From positions 1 to 64,000 of the forward strand of contig DAAY01000005.1 in NCBI GenBank assembly GCA_002103105.1: 64,000 nt of DNA, written 5' to 3'. The notes beneath the pieces were generated by a model. That model worked only from the letters and a program-made list of their open reading frames with translations. It did no database searches and was not told the origin of the DNA. The position numbers were made by a program, and so were the translations under genes. The DNA comes from Candidatus Gastranaerophilales bacterium HUM_1. GTDB taxonomy: Bacteria; Cyanobacteriota; Vampirovibrionia; Gastranaerophilales; Gastranaerophilaceae. This document shows positions 17,342 through 27,863 of the stretch, piece after piece; within the stretch, counting starts at the first letter, position 1, and the number at the start of each line of letters is the position of its first letter.

Positions 17342-18616
17342 TTACTCCTTATCTCCAATATTTATATTAAAATTACATTTTTTGGCAAGTGCATTTAAGA
17401 TCTTAGTCACTTCTTTTGGTAATAACACACAATCATTAGGTTTATTCCCAAACTGATGATCAAAAAATGCTTTTGTAAGTTCTAACTTAACTTTATCTTT
17501 GTTGATAGCATCATTTGAATTTGATTCATTTTCTAATTTCATATTTTCCATAAATGGTTCAAGAGCTGCCGTTTTTAATTCAAAATCACGTAATAGAAAT
17601 TCTCGATCTCTTTGCCTTTTAGAAATATTTGCACAATATAGTGCAGGAATTAGTATTATTGCAGAAGTAATTACTTTCCAAACAAAATCCGTATAAACAT
17701 ATTGTCCTTGAAATAATTTCCAAGTTGCAATCCCAATGTACACTAAACCTATACACATAAGAAGAACAGTTACTCCCATCATAATATTTGCAAAATTCTT
17801 TGCTTCATTCGCATGAAATGAAGCATTTCCCACAGTAGCCGATTTTCCAATAATACCCCAAAGTTTCTCAATATCATTTTTTCTTGTATTAATATGTTCT
17901 AATGTATCATCAGTTTCTTCTTCTTTAGCATTTAACATATTTTTAAATAAATCTTTATACTCATTTAATTTTGTTTGAAATGCATAATCATAATCTTGAA
18001 GGTGTCGTCTAAAATCATGCTCATAAGTAGAAACTATGTTAGATAATCGCTCATCTTGTTTTGTAATATTCTTTTTAAAAGCATCAATCTCTTTTTTCAA
18101 CATAACATTTTCTTGCTTCAATTCTTCTAACTCATTTGTTAAAATAACTTTTTCTTCATTCCATTTATTAATAGAAGCATTTTGTTTATCTTGAAAATTT
18201 GATAATTCTTCATCAATAGAATATTTAATATTTTCTTGTTGTTTTATAAAATTCGAAATTAAAGTATTAAAACTTTCTTTTACTTCACTCTTTTTTTCGA
18301 AACGAGGCAAACGATTAAAATGATCTATTAAATTTTGATATTGAGAGTAATAACTATTAATATCAAACATTGCATTTCTGGATAAATTTTCAATTGACGA
18401 ATTTAGGTTATCAAGTATGATTTTCGGAACTATAGGTAATGATTTAGCATTTAATGTTACTTTTATATTTTGTAATAATAATTGATATGCTAAAACCGAC
18501 TCCTCTTGAAGTTCATTTAGTTCATATTCCGATAATAAAATTTCTATTTCACGTAACTTATTAGTTAAAGTCTGATTTATTATATGTCCTTTAAATTGTT
18601 CTAATAAATTTGTCAC
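17342..18616 (-). CDS. Coiled-coil protein with two C-terminal membrane helices, 424 aa
   Basis: Residues about 120-225 are strongly coiled-coil (ELEELKQENVMLKKEIDAFK). Two membrane helices follow near 278-298 (VTVLLMCIGLVYIGI) and 313-333 (VITSAIILIPALYCA). Just before them is the motif HANEAKNFANIMMG, and after them a short cytosolic tail. This layout, a long coiled coil with a hairpin membrane anchor, is seen in many unassigned proteins of defence islands. It is the first gene of the operon with the 157-aa membrane protein and the HNH protein. The promoter must lie in 18617-19025. The function is unknown. Confidence 0.78.
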   Translation of the reverse strand: MTNLLEQFKGHIINQTLTNKLREIEILLSEYELNELQEESVLAYQLLLQNIKVTLNAKSLPIVPKIILDNLNSSIENLSRNAMFDINSYYSQYQNLIDHFNRLPRFEKKSEVKESFNTLISNFIKQQENIKYSIDEELSNFQDKQNASINKWNEEKVILTNELEELKQENVMLKKEIDAFKKNITKQDERLSNIVSTYEHDFRRHLQDYDYAFQTKLNEYKDLFKNMLNAKEEETDDTLEHINTRKNDIEKLWGIIGKSATVGNASFHANEAKNFANIMMGVTVLLMCIGLVYIGIATWKLFQGQYVYTDFVWKVITSAIILIPALYCANISKRQRDREFLLRDFELKTAALEPFMENMKLENESNSNDAINKDKVKLELTKAFFDHQFGNKPNDCVLLPKEVTKILNALAKKCNFNINIGDKE

Positions 18617-19025
18617 ACATACTTCTCCTAAATTGCTATAATATATAGATTGTAAACCAATAACAAATTTATATTTAAATTCTTAATTAAATTTTAATTA
18701 TTTAGACAAATTTCCAATTTGAAAAGTTTAAAGTAATACTTTTAAACTTGTACATTTAAAAACTTCCCTGTTAATTCAGTGTAATTTCAGTGTTATAAAA
18801 TTTTTCAATCGCGTATAAGGCTTTTATTGAGCGTATTTTCAGGAATTTTTTATATTATTTTTTAGAGATTGGTGCTTGTGATACTAAGAACACCAGTTTA
18901 TGACTTTTAAGACAATTTAATAGATTTGAAAAGTTCCAAAGTGACCTTTTTAACAGCCTTTGAGGTCTTTATTATTTTATAATGAGTGCGGGATGTTCTC
19001 TATTTTGTTGACATTATTTTCAAGT
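18617..19025. other. 409-base gap between the accessory island and the giant gene
   Basis: No gene is supported. It contains an imperfect inverted repeat, AAGTTTAAAGTA / TACTTTTAAACTT (18725-18749). About 200 bases further is GAAAAGTTCCAAAGTGACC (18938-18956), which shares its first 9 bases. It must hold the promoter of the coiled-coil operon and the end of the giant-gene transcript, but no strong terminator is visible. Confidence 0.5.
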
Positions 19026-22000
19026 CTATTTTTGTTGTTCTTTATAAATTTTTTCTAGGATATTCAGCTTTTCAATTATTTGTGGTTGCGTTATTAGAGT
19101 ATTTAATTGTGAACGAATTAATTCAGTTTGATTATAACTGTATGAGCTTAGATTTTTAGATGTTTGACCTTCAAGCATTTCACAAAGAACATTTGTTAAC
19201 ATTGTTGGAAAAGATTCGGCTTTTAATTTATTTGTATGAATAAATACTCCATCCAAATTTTTTGAATTTACTGCGGCATAATAACCAGTGGAACTTTCAA
19301 TATTTGAAGTTTCGTCAAATGCGTATAGTTGTGTCCCTTCCTCAGGGAAAAGTCCCATTTTATCATTGCTCGTTATCAAATTAACGGCTTCATTAAGAAT
19401 TTGTAATTGTTTTGCTTGTTGTTCTGTTGGTTTTATAGAATGAGGTCTATGCAATTTTGCATACAAACTTTCGGCATCTTCTATGCCAAGTTCTGTTCCC
19501 ATATTCGCAAAGATATAGCCTTCTTTATTGAAAAATGCTTCTTCTTTTGATGAAAGGTTTGTTCTCCATTCTGAGCTTTCTTTTACATAAACAATTTTCT
19601 TATTCTCAAAGTCTAATTTTATTCCTCGGCTTGCGGCTTCATGTATTATACTTTGAGCAAATTGGTATGATAAATTATTAGCTTTGTTTTCTCTTCTGAA
19701 TTTTTCAGAGTTGCAGTTGTCACTTGTGAAAATAGGTTCAAGAGCCGAGATAGCTTTTACAAGGTCTGCATCTGGTAGTGTTTTTGCGTATGCTCTTGTT
19801 AGTTCAGACATTTGTTCTGCTTCAATTGCCATTCTATCTCTAGTTGTATTCAAATCAATAGTATAGCCACCTTGATTTTGGAAGTTTTCACCAAAAGCTG
19901 CTTGTTTGAATATAAGGGTCATATTTTGTAAACCATTGTCCATTTTCTTATCTGGGGTTTGGAATCTTTGAATATAATATAAGTTGCCGTTTTTGTCAGG
20001 AGTAACTTTAAAACCAAAGAACTCATTTTCAATATCTAAATCTCTAAAATCAGGGTTGTTTGGACTATAGAAATAATTCTTGGAGTCCATAATTTTTTCT
20101 ACAAGTTCTTTATCGTTTGTGTCAAATTCAACGTAGTTACCATCTAGTTGGGCTTCATTCTTAGTTAAAGTCCTCATTACTCCTTCTTCATGGGTTCTGA
20201 CATTTTCTGCTGTTGTGAAGTCCATTTGCCAATCTTTGCACGCAAATCTAACTCTGTTAGTACCTTTTGCAAGCAAACTCCCTGCAATAATTCTACTACC
20301 TTCTCCAAAACCGCCAGCATCTTTTGGGTTATCTTTATCAGAACCGCCAAGACGTTTTAGATGTTCATAGTTATAGATACCTTTACCATCAATTCTGATA
20401 GTGTATGTCCCGTTATCATTTTGTTTAACTTTTAAGTCAACACCTTCTAAGGTATGACCATTTCCATCGTAGAAATTCTGCATTAAATCACGTGCAATTT
20501 TTTCATTGCTCCAATTCCTTTTTTTAGCGTAAGATAAGGTCATTTGGGCTGAAACAGTTTTGTTAAAGTCGTTATCTTTTTCTACGTTTGGAGTTTCTGA
20601 TATTTTTGGCTTTAGTCCGCCAGCATTTGGAATGCTCAATGCAACAGAACCTTTTTCTTCTAGTTCTTTCATCATTGAGTCAGAAGATTTTAGGGTTGTG
20701 TAGCTTTCGTGTCTTGATGGTATAAACTCTTCATATTTATAGTGCTTTTCTTCTTTAGCTGGTTTTTGATCTTTAGCTATAGGTTTATCAAAATGTGCTA
20801 CTCCAGCATCAATTGTGAAGCTTGCGAAATCATCATCTCCTAATATTATTCCGCCATCTTCTTCGACTTTTGAAGGTTTATGTCTTAGAATTTTGTTAAT
20901 GAAAGATTTAGCAAATCTTTTGATACCTGCAATATTAAATCTTGAAGTTAATCTTCTGTTTTCTTCAAAAGATTTAATTTTAATTTTGCCCAATTCTCCA
21001 GAATTACCAGTGGATACAATTCTATTTTCATCTCCAGTGTATTCTATTGGGTCAGGTTCTTTTGGAGGTTCTGGTTCAACATATTCTCGGTATTCTGGAG
21101 TAACTGATAATAAATTATCGATATGTTGTTTATATCGTTCTGGCGTGAATGATTTATCTTGGATTACTTCTGTTGTTGGAATTTGTTTGTTAAATTCTTG
21201 CGATCTTACTTCATCAAACATTTTTGATAATGTTTGAATCTTTTTGAACGCATTAGGATTGTGCATTATAGCATTTGTGATGTGAGATTGCAATTTCGTA
21301 AGTTGCATAGAAAAGACTTCCGATTCATCTCCGCCAGATTTGTGTGAAATTTCGTGTAAGAATGTTGCCAAATTTCCAACATAATTTTGCAGTAATAAAT
21401 GGCTATCACGCATCCAGTGACCTTGGTATTCTCCACCTTCAATTATTGCCTCTGCTCCTGTGCCATGATCGCCTTCAGAGAACATATATGTTGGCTTAGT
21501 TACTTCATCACTATTTAGCAAGTCTTTAGTTGACAAGTCTGTACATTCTTGGATAATACGGACACCTTCTTCAAGCAACCTGATTTCTTTTGATTGTTCT
21601 TCGGTTGGTTGGTGTGGAAGTTTAGATTCGTCTTTAGCATTAAAACTTTGCATTCCAACATCTTTCATACTCTTATCGGCAATTTTATAGCCTAGATTTT
21701 TTGCCATATCATAAGAAGATATTGATGGCTTATCCAAATATACATAATGTGAATCTTTGAAATCTATTCCAAGTCCTCTTCTGTGTGCTTCTCTGACAAA
21801 TGGAACATACATGTCATTTAGTCTATCTTTTTCTGTGCCACTTTCACCCCAGAATTTTTCCATTGAAGAAATTGTTTGGGTTAATTCTTCATCTGTCATT
21901 GTTTTGATATATCTAGAAAGGATTCTATTTACGTCATAAGAAGGGATTTGTGCTCTATCAACACCTGTGCCAAGTTCAAACTGTTCTCCTCCACTTTTTT

Positions 22001-25000
22001 CAACAAGTGTTGGGTGGTTCGGTTGGGTTTTAAAGACAATAGTTGCTCCTCTTAAGCCGTTATTTGATTCTCCATCTGTTTCATAGCGTTGGATTAAGTA
22101 TATGTTTCCCTTTGCACCATCATCTTTTAGCTTAAAGCCAAAGAATTCATTTTCAAAATCAAGATTTTTGAAATCAAGGTTGTGCGGATGGTTGAAGTAA
22201 TCTTTTGCTTCTAATAATTTATGTGCAATATCAGCATTTTCAGTTTCAAATTCTACAGTTGAACCTTTTACTTTTTCGCTGTTTTTAGAAAGAGTTTGAG
22301 TCATATAAGCAGATTTTAAATCGTCAGAAGAACGTCCATATGTCATCGCCCAATCTCCAGAAGCGTATTTGACGTTTGTAATATCTGCTTTAGATAACAA
22401 ACTTACGGCAACGGCTCTTGTTCCTTCTCCGTACCCCCCAGCGTCTAGCGGGTCATGTTTTGTTGAAGAACCCATTTGGTCAAGATGTGAATAATCCCAA
22501 CTGCTTTCTCCAGAAATTTTTATCTTGTATTTTCCATCTGCTGTTTTATTTACTTCAATATTCACCCCTTCAAGAGTGTGTCCGTGACCGTCATAATAGT
22601 TTTGCAAAAGGTCACGAGCAATTTTGAAGTTGCTCCATTGTAATTTTGTCCCATAACGAATTTTTATTCCAGCATCTTGTGTAACATTTAATCTATAGTC
22701 ATCTTCTGGATGAATTACTGCATCGTAAGGTTTTACTTTTACTCCGCCTTCATTAGGTATAGACAATTTTACATGTCCAGTGTTTCTCAATTCTCTCATA
22801 AGTTTACCTGCCGCAGGTAGAGGTGTAACTGCTACAGGGGCTTTTTTATGTAATTTTTCAAATGCGTTGATTTTGTCTGGTACATAGTCATTGCCAAACA
22901 TTTCATTTCTTAAAGATTGTTTCTTTTCTGCTCTTTCAATAAGTTCGGCAGCTTCAATTGGATCGTAAGTTATACGATTAGCCATTTTTTCTCGCATTTG
23001 AGCTTCATAAGCTTTTATATCAACAGGAGTTTCTGTTCTCAATTCAAATGGAGTTTTTAGTTTGTTGAACTCAGCTTCTGGCATGTTGAGAATGCGTTTC
23101 CATTCACTGAACTTATATTCGTTGCGTAGTTCTTGTCTTCTTGTTTCTAGGTTATGTTTTTTCTGTTTAAATTCCGCATCGCTACAATTTAAAAATTCCA
23201 AGGCTTTTTCTATTGCATAAGCATCATAATTTTGAGTGCCTTTTAATAGCGGAATAATTTCTCTTTTTGCGATTAGAGAATAGTCAATATTTAGACGTTC
23301 TTTTGGGGGAAGTTGAAAATATATATTTTTGATGGTTGCAAGTTCGCTTTTACTTAGTCGAGGATATAAATCATTAAATTTAGCCAAAGTTTGTTGTTTA
23401 GTAGCCTCATCTTTGTATTGAGCGTTTTCAAGAGCATCGTTCATGTCCCTAATCGTTCTATCTCTGTCGCCAAAGTATTTTTCTAACCCTGATTTTACTC
23501 CATATAGAACTGTTGTTCCTATGCTAAGAGGAGGGGAGATACGGGTAATATCATTTACTACTACTTCTTCTGCTGGGCTTAATTCAACACCTTTCAATTT
23601 GAATGCTTGTTGAAGCAACATGTCTTCAAATGTTTCTTTATCATTTGAAAATTTGCGTTCTAATTCTTGTAGTCTTTCTGGAGGAAGATGTTTTTTTATG
23701 AGTTCAATAAAATCCATTCTAAGCTGATTCATAACCTCAAATTCTGAAAGTTTAGTATATCCGTTATCGAGGTTATCGATTAGTTTTTGAGTTCTTTCTT
23801 TATCCGTTGCATAATTCAACATCATATCAACTTGGTATGATGAAATTTCTTTGTTTTCTGAAATTTTGCTCGCAAGTTCAAGGTTGGTTTCGGTGGTTTT
23901 TCTAATGCAAGTTCCATCAAGATGAAGAAGAGCTTCAGCATTTTTCTCTACAAATTCTTTGCTATATACTCCTCTAGTTAATTTATTTAGGATTATAACA
24001 ACATTGTATTTTTCGGCTTTTTCATCACCATTTGCAAAAGCTTTTTGAACAAGGTCTTTTGCGATATCTAAATTGTCTTTATTTGTTTTATTCAAGATTT
24101 CGCAAATTTCTTCATTAGTTGCTTTTGCAGATTTCAAGGTATTTATAATTTCTATTTTGGCTGGAATATCTTCAGATTTTAGGTTTCTAAACATAATCCA
24201 ACTCATGTCAGAATTGTTATCTAGCAAATCTTTGGTTTGAGAATATAGCTGTTTAATTGCGTTAACGTCACTATCTTCAAGTCCTTCTTGGATTTTCGCA
24301 AAGCATTCTTTAGAGATGTTTTCGCCCGCAAACGTATCATAAAGAGATTTTGTTTTTTCAACACTATAACCAACTGATAGAACATGTTTAAAGATATTAT
24401 CATCTTTAATTATACTATCGTATTTGCCAGTTTTGATTTCTTTGTAAAAATCAAGTTTTGCTTTTTGTTCCGTGCTTGAACCAGATAGCATAGTTCTATC
24501 AAAAGTTTCCAACTCATTTAATTTAGCTACATCAGAAGGTTCAATCCCTTGGATAAATTCTTTTGTTTCTTTAAGGCTTTCTTCTGCAATTGTTCCATAA
24601 AGTAGGTCTGATTTTATGTCATCTGATAAATCTTTTTGAGCTTTCATTGTTTCTACTAGGTCTTTGAAATCAGCAATATTTTTTGCATTTATTTTATCGA
24701 TTATGTCATAACTAATATTACTAAACTTGCCTTCTTCGGAATTAGTCCATTCCCAAAATTCTTTTACGGCAGCTAAATCTTCTGGAGTTGAGATGTTTTC
24801 AATTTTCTTTACGTCGTCTTGAGCATATTCCCCAAATTTTTCATTAAAATCTTTAATGAAATCAGCTTTTTGCTGTTCAAAGTTTTCAGAAGTAATTTCG
24901 GATTGCACAATTCCTTTTGGAATATTGTCAATAGGATTATTCCCAAGTTTTTTATTACGTAAGTTGTGTGCATCTTTTTCAGTTGCTTGATTTGTTCTTT

Positions 25001-27863
25001 CAATAAAGACGTCTAGTAAATCACTTGGCACAATTAATGCATTTTTATCTGGTACAATTGTTTTTAATTCAATCTCATGTGGTAATCTTCCAGATTTTTC
25101 TAATTCTTTAAAGAATTTATCCGCATTTCCGCCTTTTGAGATGTGTTTTTGAAATTCTTTTGCAATTTGGGCTAACTCTGGTTTTTGTGTTAAAATCCCT
25201 TCTGCTATTTGATTGTATGGACATATATTATCAGATTCAATTCTATGGTTTGCTTCTGTTAATCCATTTACTGCTTTATTAAATTCAGTTTCAGAAGAAT
25301 ATTGCTGTCCTGTTAATAAATGTACTAAAAGTGCAGAATTTATTTTGACAGTTTCATTTCCAAGTTCTACATTATGATTTTTTGAATCATATATCGTTGA
25401 TTTTACAAGATTTGGAAATTCTGGTTTATCAATAGTATCAATAATTTTTTGAAGATTATCGCTTGTAATAAATTTGACAAAGTTAAATTTATCAGGGCCT
25501 AAATCTTGGAAATTATCATTCAAAATTATTTTATCATATATAGTCTTGTAATTATCCAGTATAAATCCAGCATTTTCCATGTTTTTATTCAAGAAATCTT
25601 GTAAATATCTAGGATTTGCTTCATTTATTATATTTAATCTTTTTGTAATAACATTTATATCATCATTTGTTCCACTGGCAATATTAGAGATTAAAAACTC
25701 TAATTCTTCTGGAGTTTTATTTTTATACCTTTCTGACAAATTAGATAAGATATAATCTTTAACTTTGTTACTAATATTGCTATCTGATTGAATAACGCCT
25801 TTTTGAGTATTTACACGACTATTTATTGTCTGTGTATTTGTCTTGGTATCTGCAAAATAAATGCTTCCTTTTAAATTAAGACCTAATTGTCCGTTTCCTA
25901 AGTAATATGCTTCATTTTCAATGACTTGATTGTAATATTCAGGAGAATTTACATCAGTTTTCATATTTTCATATTCATTCTGATAAATTCTTGACAAATA
26001 TTCATTCAAAGAACCTTTTGAGATTGGATTTTTTTGAGCAAAGTCAACTAAGCCCTTATTTGCTTCCATAACCTCATCTGCAAGCATTTCAGAACAAGCT
26101 TCTTTATATATTTGTTGCTCTTCAACTGGAAGAGATTTATAATCAGCACCATTATTTTTTGCAAGTTCTATTGCTTTTGCGGTTATAAATTTCTCATCGT
26201 TCATAAGAAGTCTTGATACTGCTTCGGTTCCCCTATTAGCAATCATATCTTTAAATTGCATAACATGGACAAATTCATGAGCTATCATTGTTTGAATATC
26301 TTTTGAGTTATTTAATTTGCTGTTTACAGCTAATTCCCCAGTTGACCAGTCGAAAAATCCATCGGCATCACCAGTATCTCTTAGAACAATTTTAGGCTCA
26401 ATGCCTTTAACGCCTAATTTATCTGCTAAAAATTCTGTGAATTTTTCTGCAAATAATTTTTTATCATTGCCATATTGTTTTTCAAGTTGGTCAAGTTCCG
26501 ATGAGTATTTTTTAGCAATATCTTTAAATACATTGCTTGCATTGTCATATTGAGCCTTTAAAACATTTCCAATATTACCATTAATAATAAGATTAAAAGC
26601 TTCCATGTTATCAACTGGAGCATTTGGATTTTGTTCAGCCTCTGCAAGTTCGGCATCTAATGATTCAGGTGTATTTAATCGCATACCTTCATCTTTTATC
26701 TCTTTTGCAACTTCTGATATTACTTTATTTTTAACATTTTCAGTAGGGTTTGTGTTTTGTGCTTTTTCTATTAATTCCTTTGTTGATTTTACGTTGTTTT
26801 CTTCTACTGCTAGTTTTCCCTTTGGAATAGCTTCTGTTGCGGTAGTTTTACTATTCATAGCCATATCCATCAACATAAGGTTATTACAATACGCAACGAT
26901 TTCTTCTGGTGTGTGTGCAACTTTTCTATTTCCGTTTGGCATTGTGACTTCATAAACTTCTCTGCCATTTACTTCTGCTTTTTGAACTTTTACATTGCTA
27001 AGCATTTCGCATTTTGAAAGGTTTTCATTCATCATACGTTCACGTTCAGCAATTGCCCCTTTATGCATGAAGATTAATTTTGAAATAGCTTTGATTTCAC
27101 CTAAATTAGCTGCTTGACCTTTCAAGTGCTTCCAAAGATAATTTGTTAATCCTTCTTCTGTCAAATCTTTTGGCAAATGTCTTTGACCGTTCGCATCTGT
27201 TTTCAAAAGTTCTTTTGTAATTTCGTTAGCAGTTTCATACATTGTAAACCCTGCAACTTCTGCTACTGTTCCAGCTGTTTTAGCAAGCATCCCTGGGGCT
27301 TGCTTCGCTATGAATGTTTTCATAACTTCTGTACCAGTTACAGCTTCTCCTTTTTCAAGAGTTTTCGCAACTCCTTGAACTGCTTTGGCTACTGGCTTTT
27401 CAAAGAGTTTCATTGTGCCTGACACAACCTTTCCAACAACGGTTGAATTTAATAGACCTGCAAAAGCACCAAATTTGCCTGATTCAACATTACCTTCTTT
27501 ATATGCTTGCCATTCTTTGACTGCATCTTCTCCAGAATATTGAATGTCTTTTGTTTTTAAATTGATATAATTTTTACTCGCATCCCAAGTTGTAAATGTA
27601 GCGGCAGATGTTACCATTGAACCTGCTACTCTGCTTACGGTTACAGAGTTTCCGCCAACATTCATTACGGTTGTTGCACCAATTTTTGATAATACTTTCG
27701 GAACATAAGGAGCTAATTTTGTTGCTACTTTGCTTCCTGCCCACGCAACGCCTTTGCCGATGGCTTCAGTACCAAGCAACATTAGAACAATATCTCCTGC
27801 TCCATCTACATATTGTTGGAAATTAACTTTATCTGTGGCACGCTTTACAACCCCTATCTCCAA
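19026..27863 (-). CDS. Giant multidomain protein with two GHKL-ATPase-like modules and two HExxH motifs, 2945 aa
   Basis: The N-terminal ~200 residues are Ala/Gly-rich with hydrophobic stretches. A zinc-protease-like motif AHEFVH (His529-His533) follows, then about 1000 helical residues. Two homologous modules come next. Each has SIPN-x-GG, an ARDL(L/M)QN(Y/F)YDG helix (Asn1755 and Asn2463, the Mg-ATP N box) and DAGG(Y/F)GEG, as in GHKL ATPases. A second zinc motif, LHEISH (His2170-His2174), lies between them. The start is doubtful: TTG 27863 has no ribosome site and overlaps the upstream LysM gene by 35 bases. Deleting one G in the G4 run (minus strand, 27851-27854) joins both genes into one frame of about 3674 codons. 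Cellular location and role are unknown. Confidence 0.85.
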   Translation of the reverse strand: MEIGVVKRATDKVNFQQYVDGAGDIVLMLLGTEAIGKGVAWAGSKVATKLAPYVPKVLSKIGATTVMNVGGNSVTVSRVAGSMVTSAATFTTWDASKNYINLKTKDIQYSGEDAVKEWQAYKEGNVESGKFGAFAGLLNSTVVGKVVSGTMKLFEKPVAKAVQGVAKTLEKGEAVTGTEVMKTFIAKQAPGMLAKTAGTVAEVAGFTMYETANEITKELLKTDANGQRHLPKDLTEEGLTNYLWKHLKGQAANLGEIKAISKLIFMHKGAIAERERMMNENLSKCEMLSNVKVQKAEVNGREVYEVTMPNGNRKVAHTPEEIVAYCNNLMLMDMAMNSKTTATEAIPKGKLAVEENNVKSTKELIEKAQNTNPTENVKNKVISEVAKEIKDEGMRLNTPESLDAELAEAEQNPNAPVDNMEAFNLIINGNIGNVLKAQYDNASNVFKDIAKKYSSELDQLEKQYGNDKKLFAEKFTEFLADKLGVKGIEPKIVLRDTGDADGFFDWSTGELAVNSKLNNSKDIQTMIAHEFVHVMQFKDMIANRGTEAVSRLLMNDEKFITAKAIELAKNNGADYKSLPVEEQQIYKEACSEMLADEVMEANKGLVDFAQKNPISKGSLNEYLSRIYQNEYENMKTDVNSPEYYNQVIENEAYYLGNGQLGLNLKGSIYFADTKTNTQTINSRVNTQKGVIQSDSNISNKVKDYILSNLSERYKNKTPEELEFLISNIASGTNDDINVITKRLNIINEANPRYLQDFLNKNMENAGFILDNYKTIYDKIILNDNFQDLGPDKFNFVKFITSDNLQKIIDTIDKPEFPNLVKSTIYDSKNHNVELGNETVKINSALLVHLLTGQQYSSETEFNKAVNGLTEANHRIESDNICPYNQIAEGILTQKPELAQIAKEFQKHISKGGNADKFFKELEKSGRLPHEIELKTIVPDKNALIVPSDLLDVFIERTNQATEKDAHNLRNKKLGNNPIDNIPKGIVQSEITSENFEQQKADFIKDFNEKFGEYAQDDVKKIENISTPEDLAAVKEFWEWTNSEEGKFSNISYDIIDKINAKNIADFKDLVETMKAQKDLSDDIKSDLLYGTIAEESLKETKEFIQGIEPSDVAKLNELETFDRTMLSGSSTEQKAKLDFYKEIKTGKYDSIIKDDNIFKHVLSVGYSVEKTKSLYDTFAGENISKECFAKIQEGLEDSDVNAIKQLYSQTKDLLDNNSDMSWIMFRNLKSEDIPAKIEIINTLKSAKATNEEICEILNKTNKDNLDIAKDLVQKAFANGDEKAEKYNVVIILNKLTRGVYSKEFVEKNAEALLHLDGTCIRKTTETNLELASKISENKEISSYQVDMMLNYATDKERTQKLIDNLDNGYTKLSEFEVMNQLRMDFIELIKKHLPPERLQELERKFSNDKETFEDMLLQQAFKLKGVELSPAEEVVVNDITRISPPLSIGTTVLYGVKSGLEKYFGDRDRTIRDMNDALENAQYKDEATKQQTLAKFNDLYPRLSKSELATIKNIYFQLPPKERLNIDYSLIAKREIIPLLKGTQNYDAYAIEKALEFLNCSDAEFKQKKHNLETRRQELRNEYKFSEWKRILNMPEAEFNKLKTPFELRTETPVDIKAYEAQMREKMANRITYDPIEAAELIERAEKKQSLRNEMFGNDYVPDKINAFEKLHKKAPVAVTPLPAAGKLMRELRNTGHVKLSIPNEGGVKVKPYDAVIHPEDDYRLNVTQDAGIKIRYGTKLQWSNFKIARDLLQNYYDGHGHTLEGVNIEVNKTADGKYKIKISGESSWDYSHLDQMGSSTKHDPLDAGGYGEGTRAVAVSLLSKADITNVKYASGDWAMTYGRSSDDLKSAYMTQTLSKNSEKVKGSTVEFETENADIAHKLLEAKDYFNHPHNLDFKNLDFENEFFGFKLKDDGAKGNIYLIQRYETDGESNNGLRGATIVFKTQPNHPTLVEKSGGEQFELGTGVDRAQIPSYDVNRILSRYIKTMTDEELTQTISSMEKFWGESGTEKDRLNDMYVPFVREAHRRGLGIDFKDSHYVYLDKPSISSYDMAKNLGYKIADKSMKDVGMQSFNAKDESKLPHQPTEEQSKEIRLLEEGVRIIQECTDLSTKDLLNSDEVTKPTYMFSEGDHGTGAEAIIEGGEYQGHWMRDSHLLLQNYVGNLATFLHEISHKSGGDESEVFSMQLTKLQSHITNAIMHNPNAFKKIQTLSKMFDEVRSQEFNKQIPTTEVIQDKSFTPERYKQHIDNLLSVTPEYREYVEPEPPKEPDPIEYTGDENRIVSTGNSGELGKIKIKSFEENRRLTSRFNIAGIKRFAKSFINKILRHKPSKVEEDGGIILGDDDFASFTIDAGVAHFDKPIAKDQKPAKEEKHYKYEEFIPSRHESYTTLKSSDSMMKELEEKGSVALSIPNAGGLKPKISETPNVEKDNDFNKTVSAQMTLSYAKKRNWSNEKIARDLMQNFYDGNGHTLEGVDLKVKQNDNGTYTIRIDGKGIYNYEHLKRLGGSDKDNPKDAGGFGEGSRIIAGSLLAKGTNRVRFACKDWQMDFTTAENVRTHEEGVMRTLTKNEAQLDGNYVEFDTNDKELVEKIMDSKNYFYSPNNPDFRDLDIENEFFGFKVTPDKNGNLYYIQRFQTPDKKMDNGLQNMTLIFKQAAFGENFQNQGGYTIDLNTTRDRMAIEAEQMSELTRAYAKTLPDADLVKAISALEPIFTSDNCNSEKFRRENKANNLSYQFAQSIIHEAASRGIKLDFENKKIVYVKESSEWRTNLSSKEEAFFNKEGYIFANMGTELGIEDAESLYAKLHRPHSIKPTEQQAKQLQILNEAVNLITSNDKMGLFPEEGTQLYAFDETSNIESSTGYYAAVNSKNLDGVFIHTNKLKAESFPTMLTNVLCEMLEGQTSKNLSSYSYNQTELIRSQLNTLITQPQIIEKLNILEKIYKEQQK

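Noticed and set aside
20815..21237. 140-codon rightward frame inside the giant gene
   Set aside because: It is opposite a continuous, domain-bearing frame and low in complexity.
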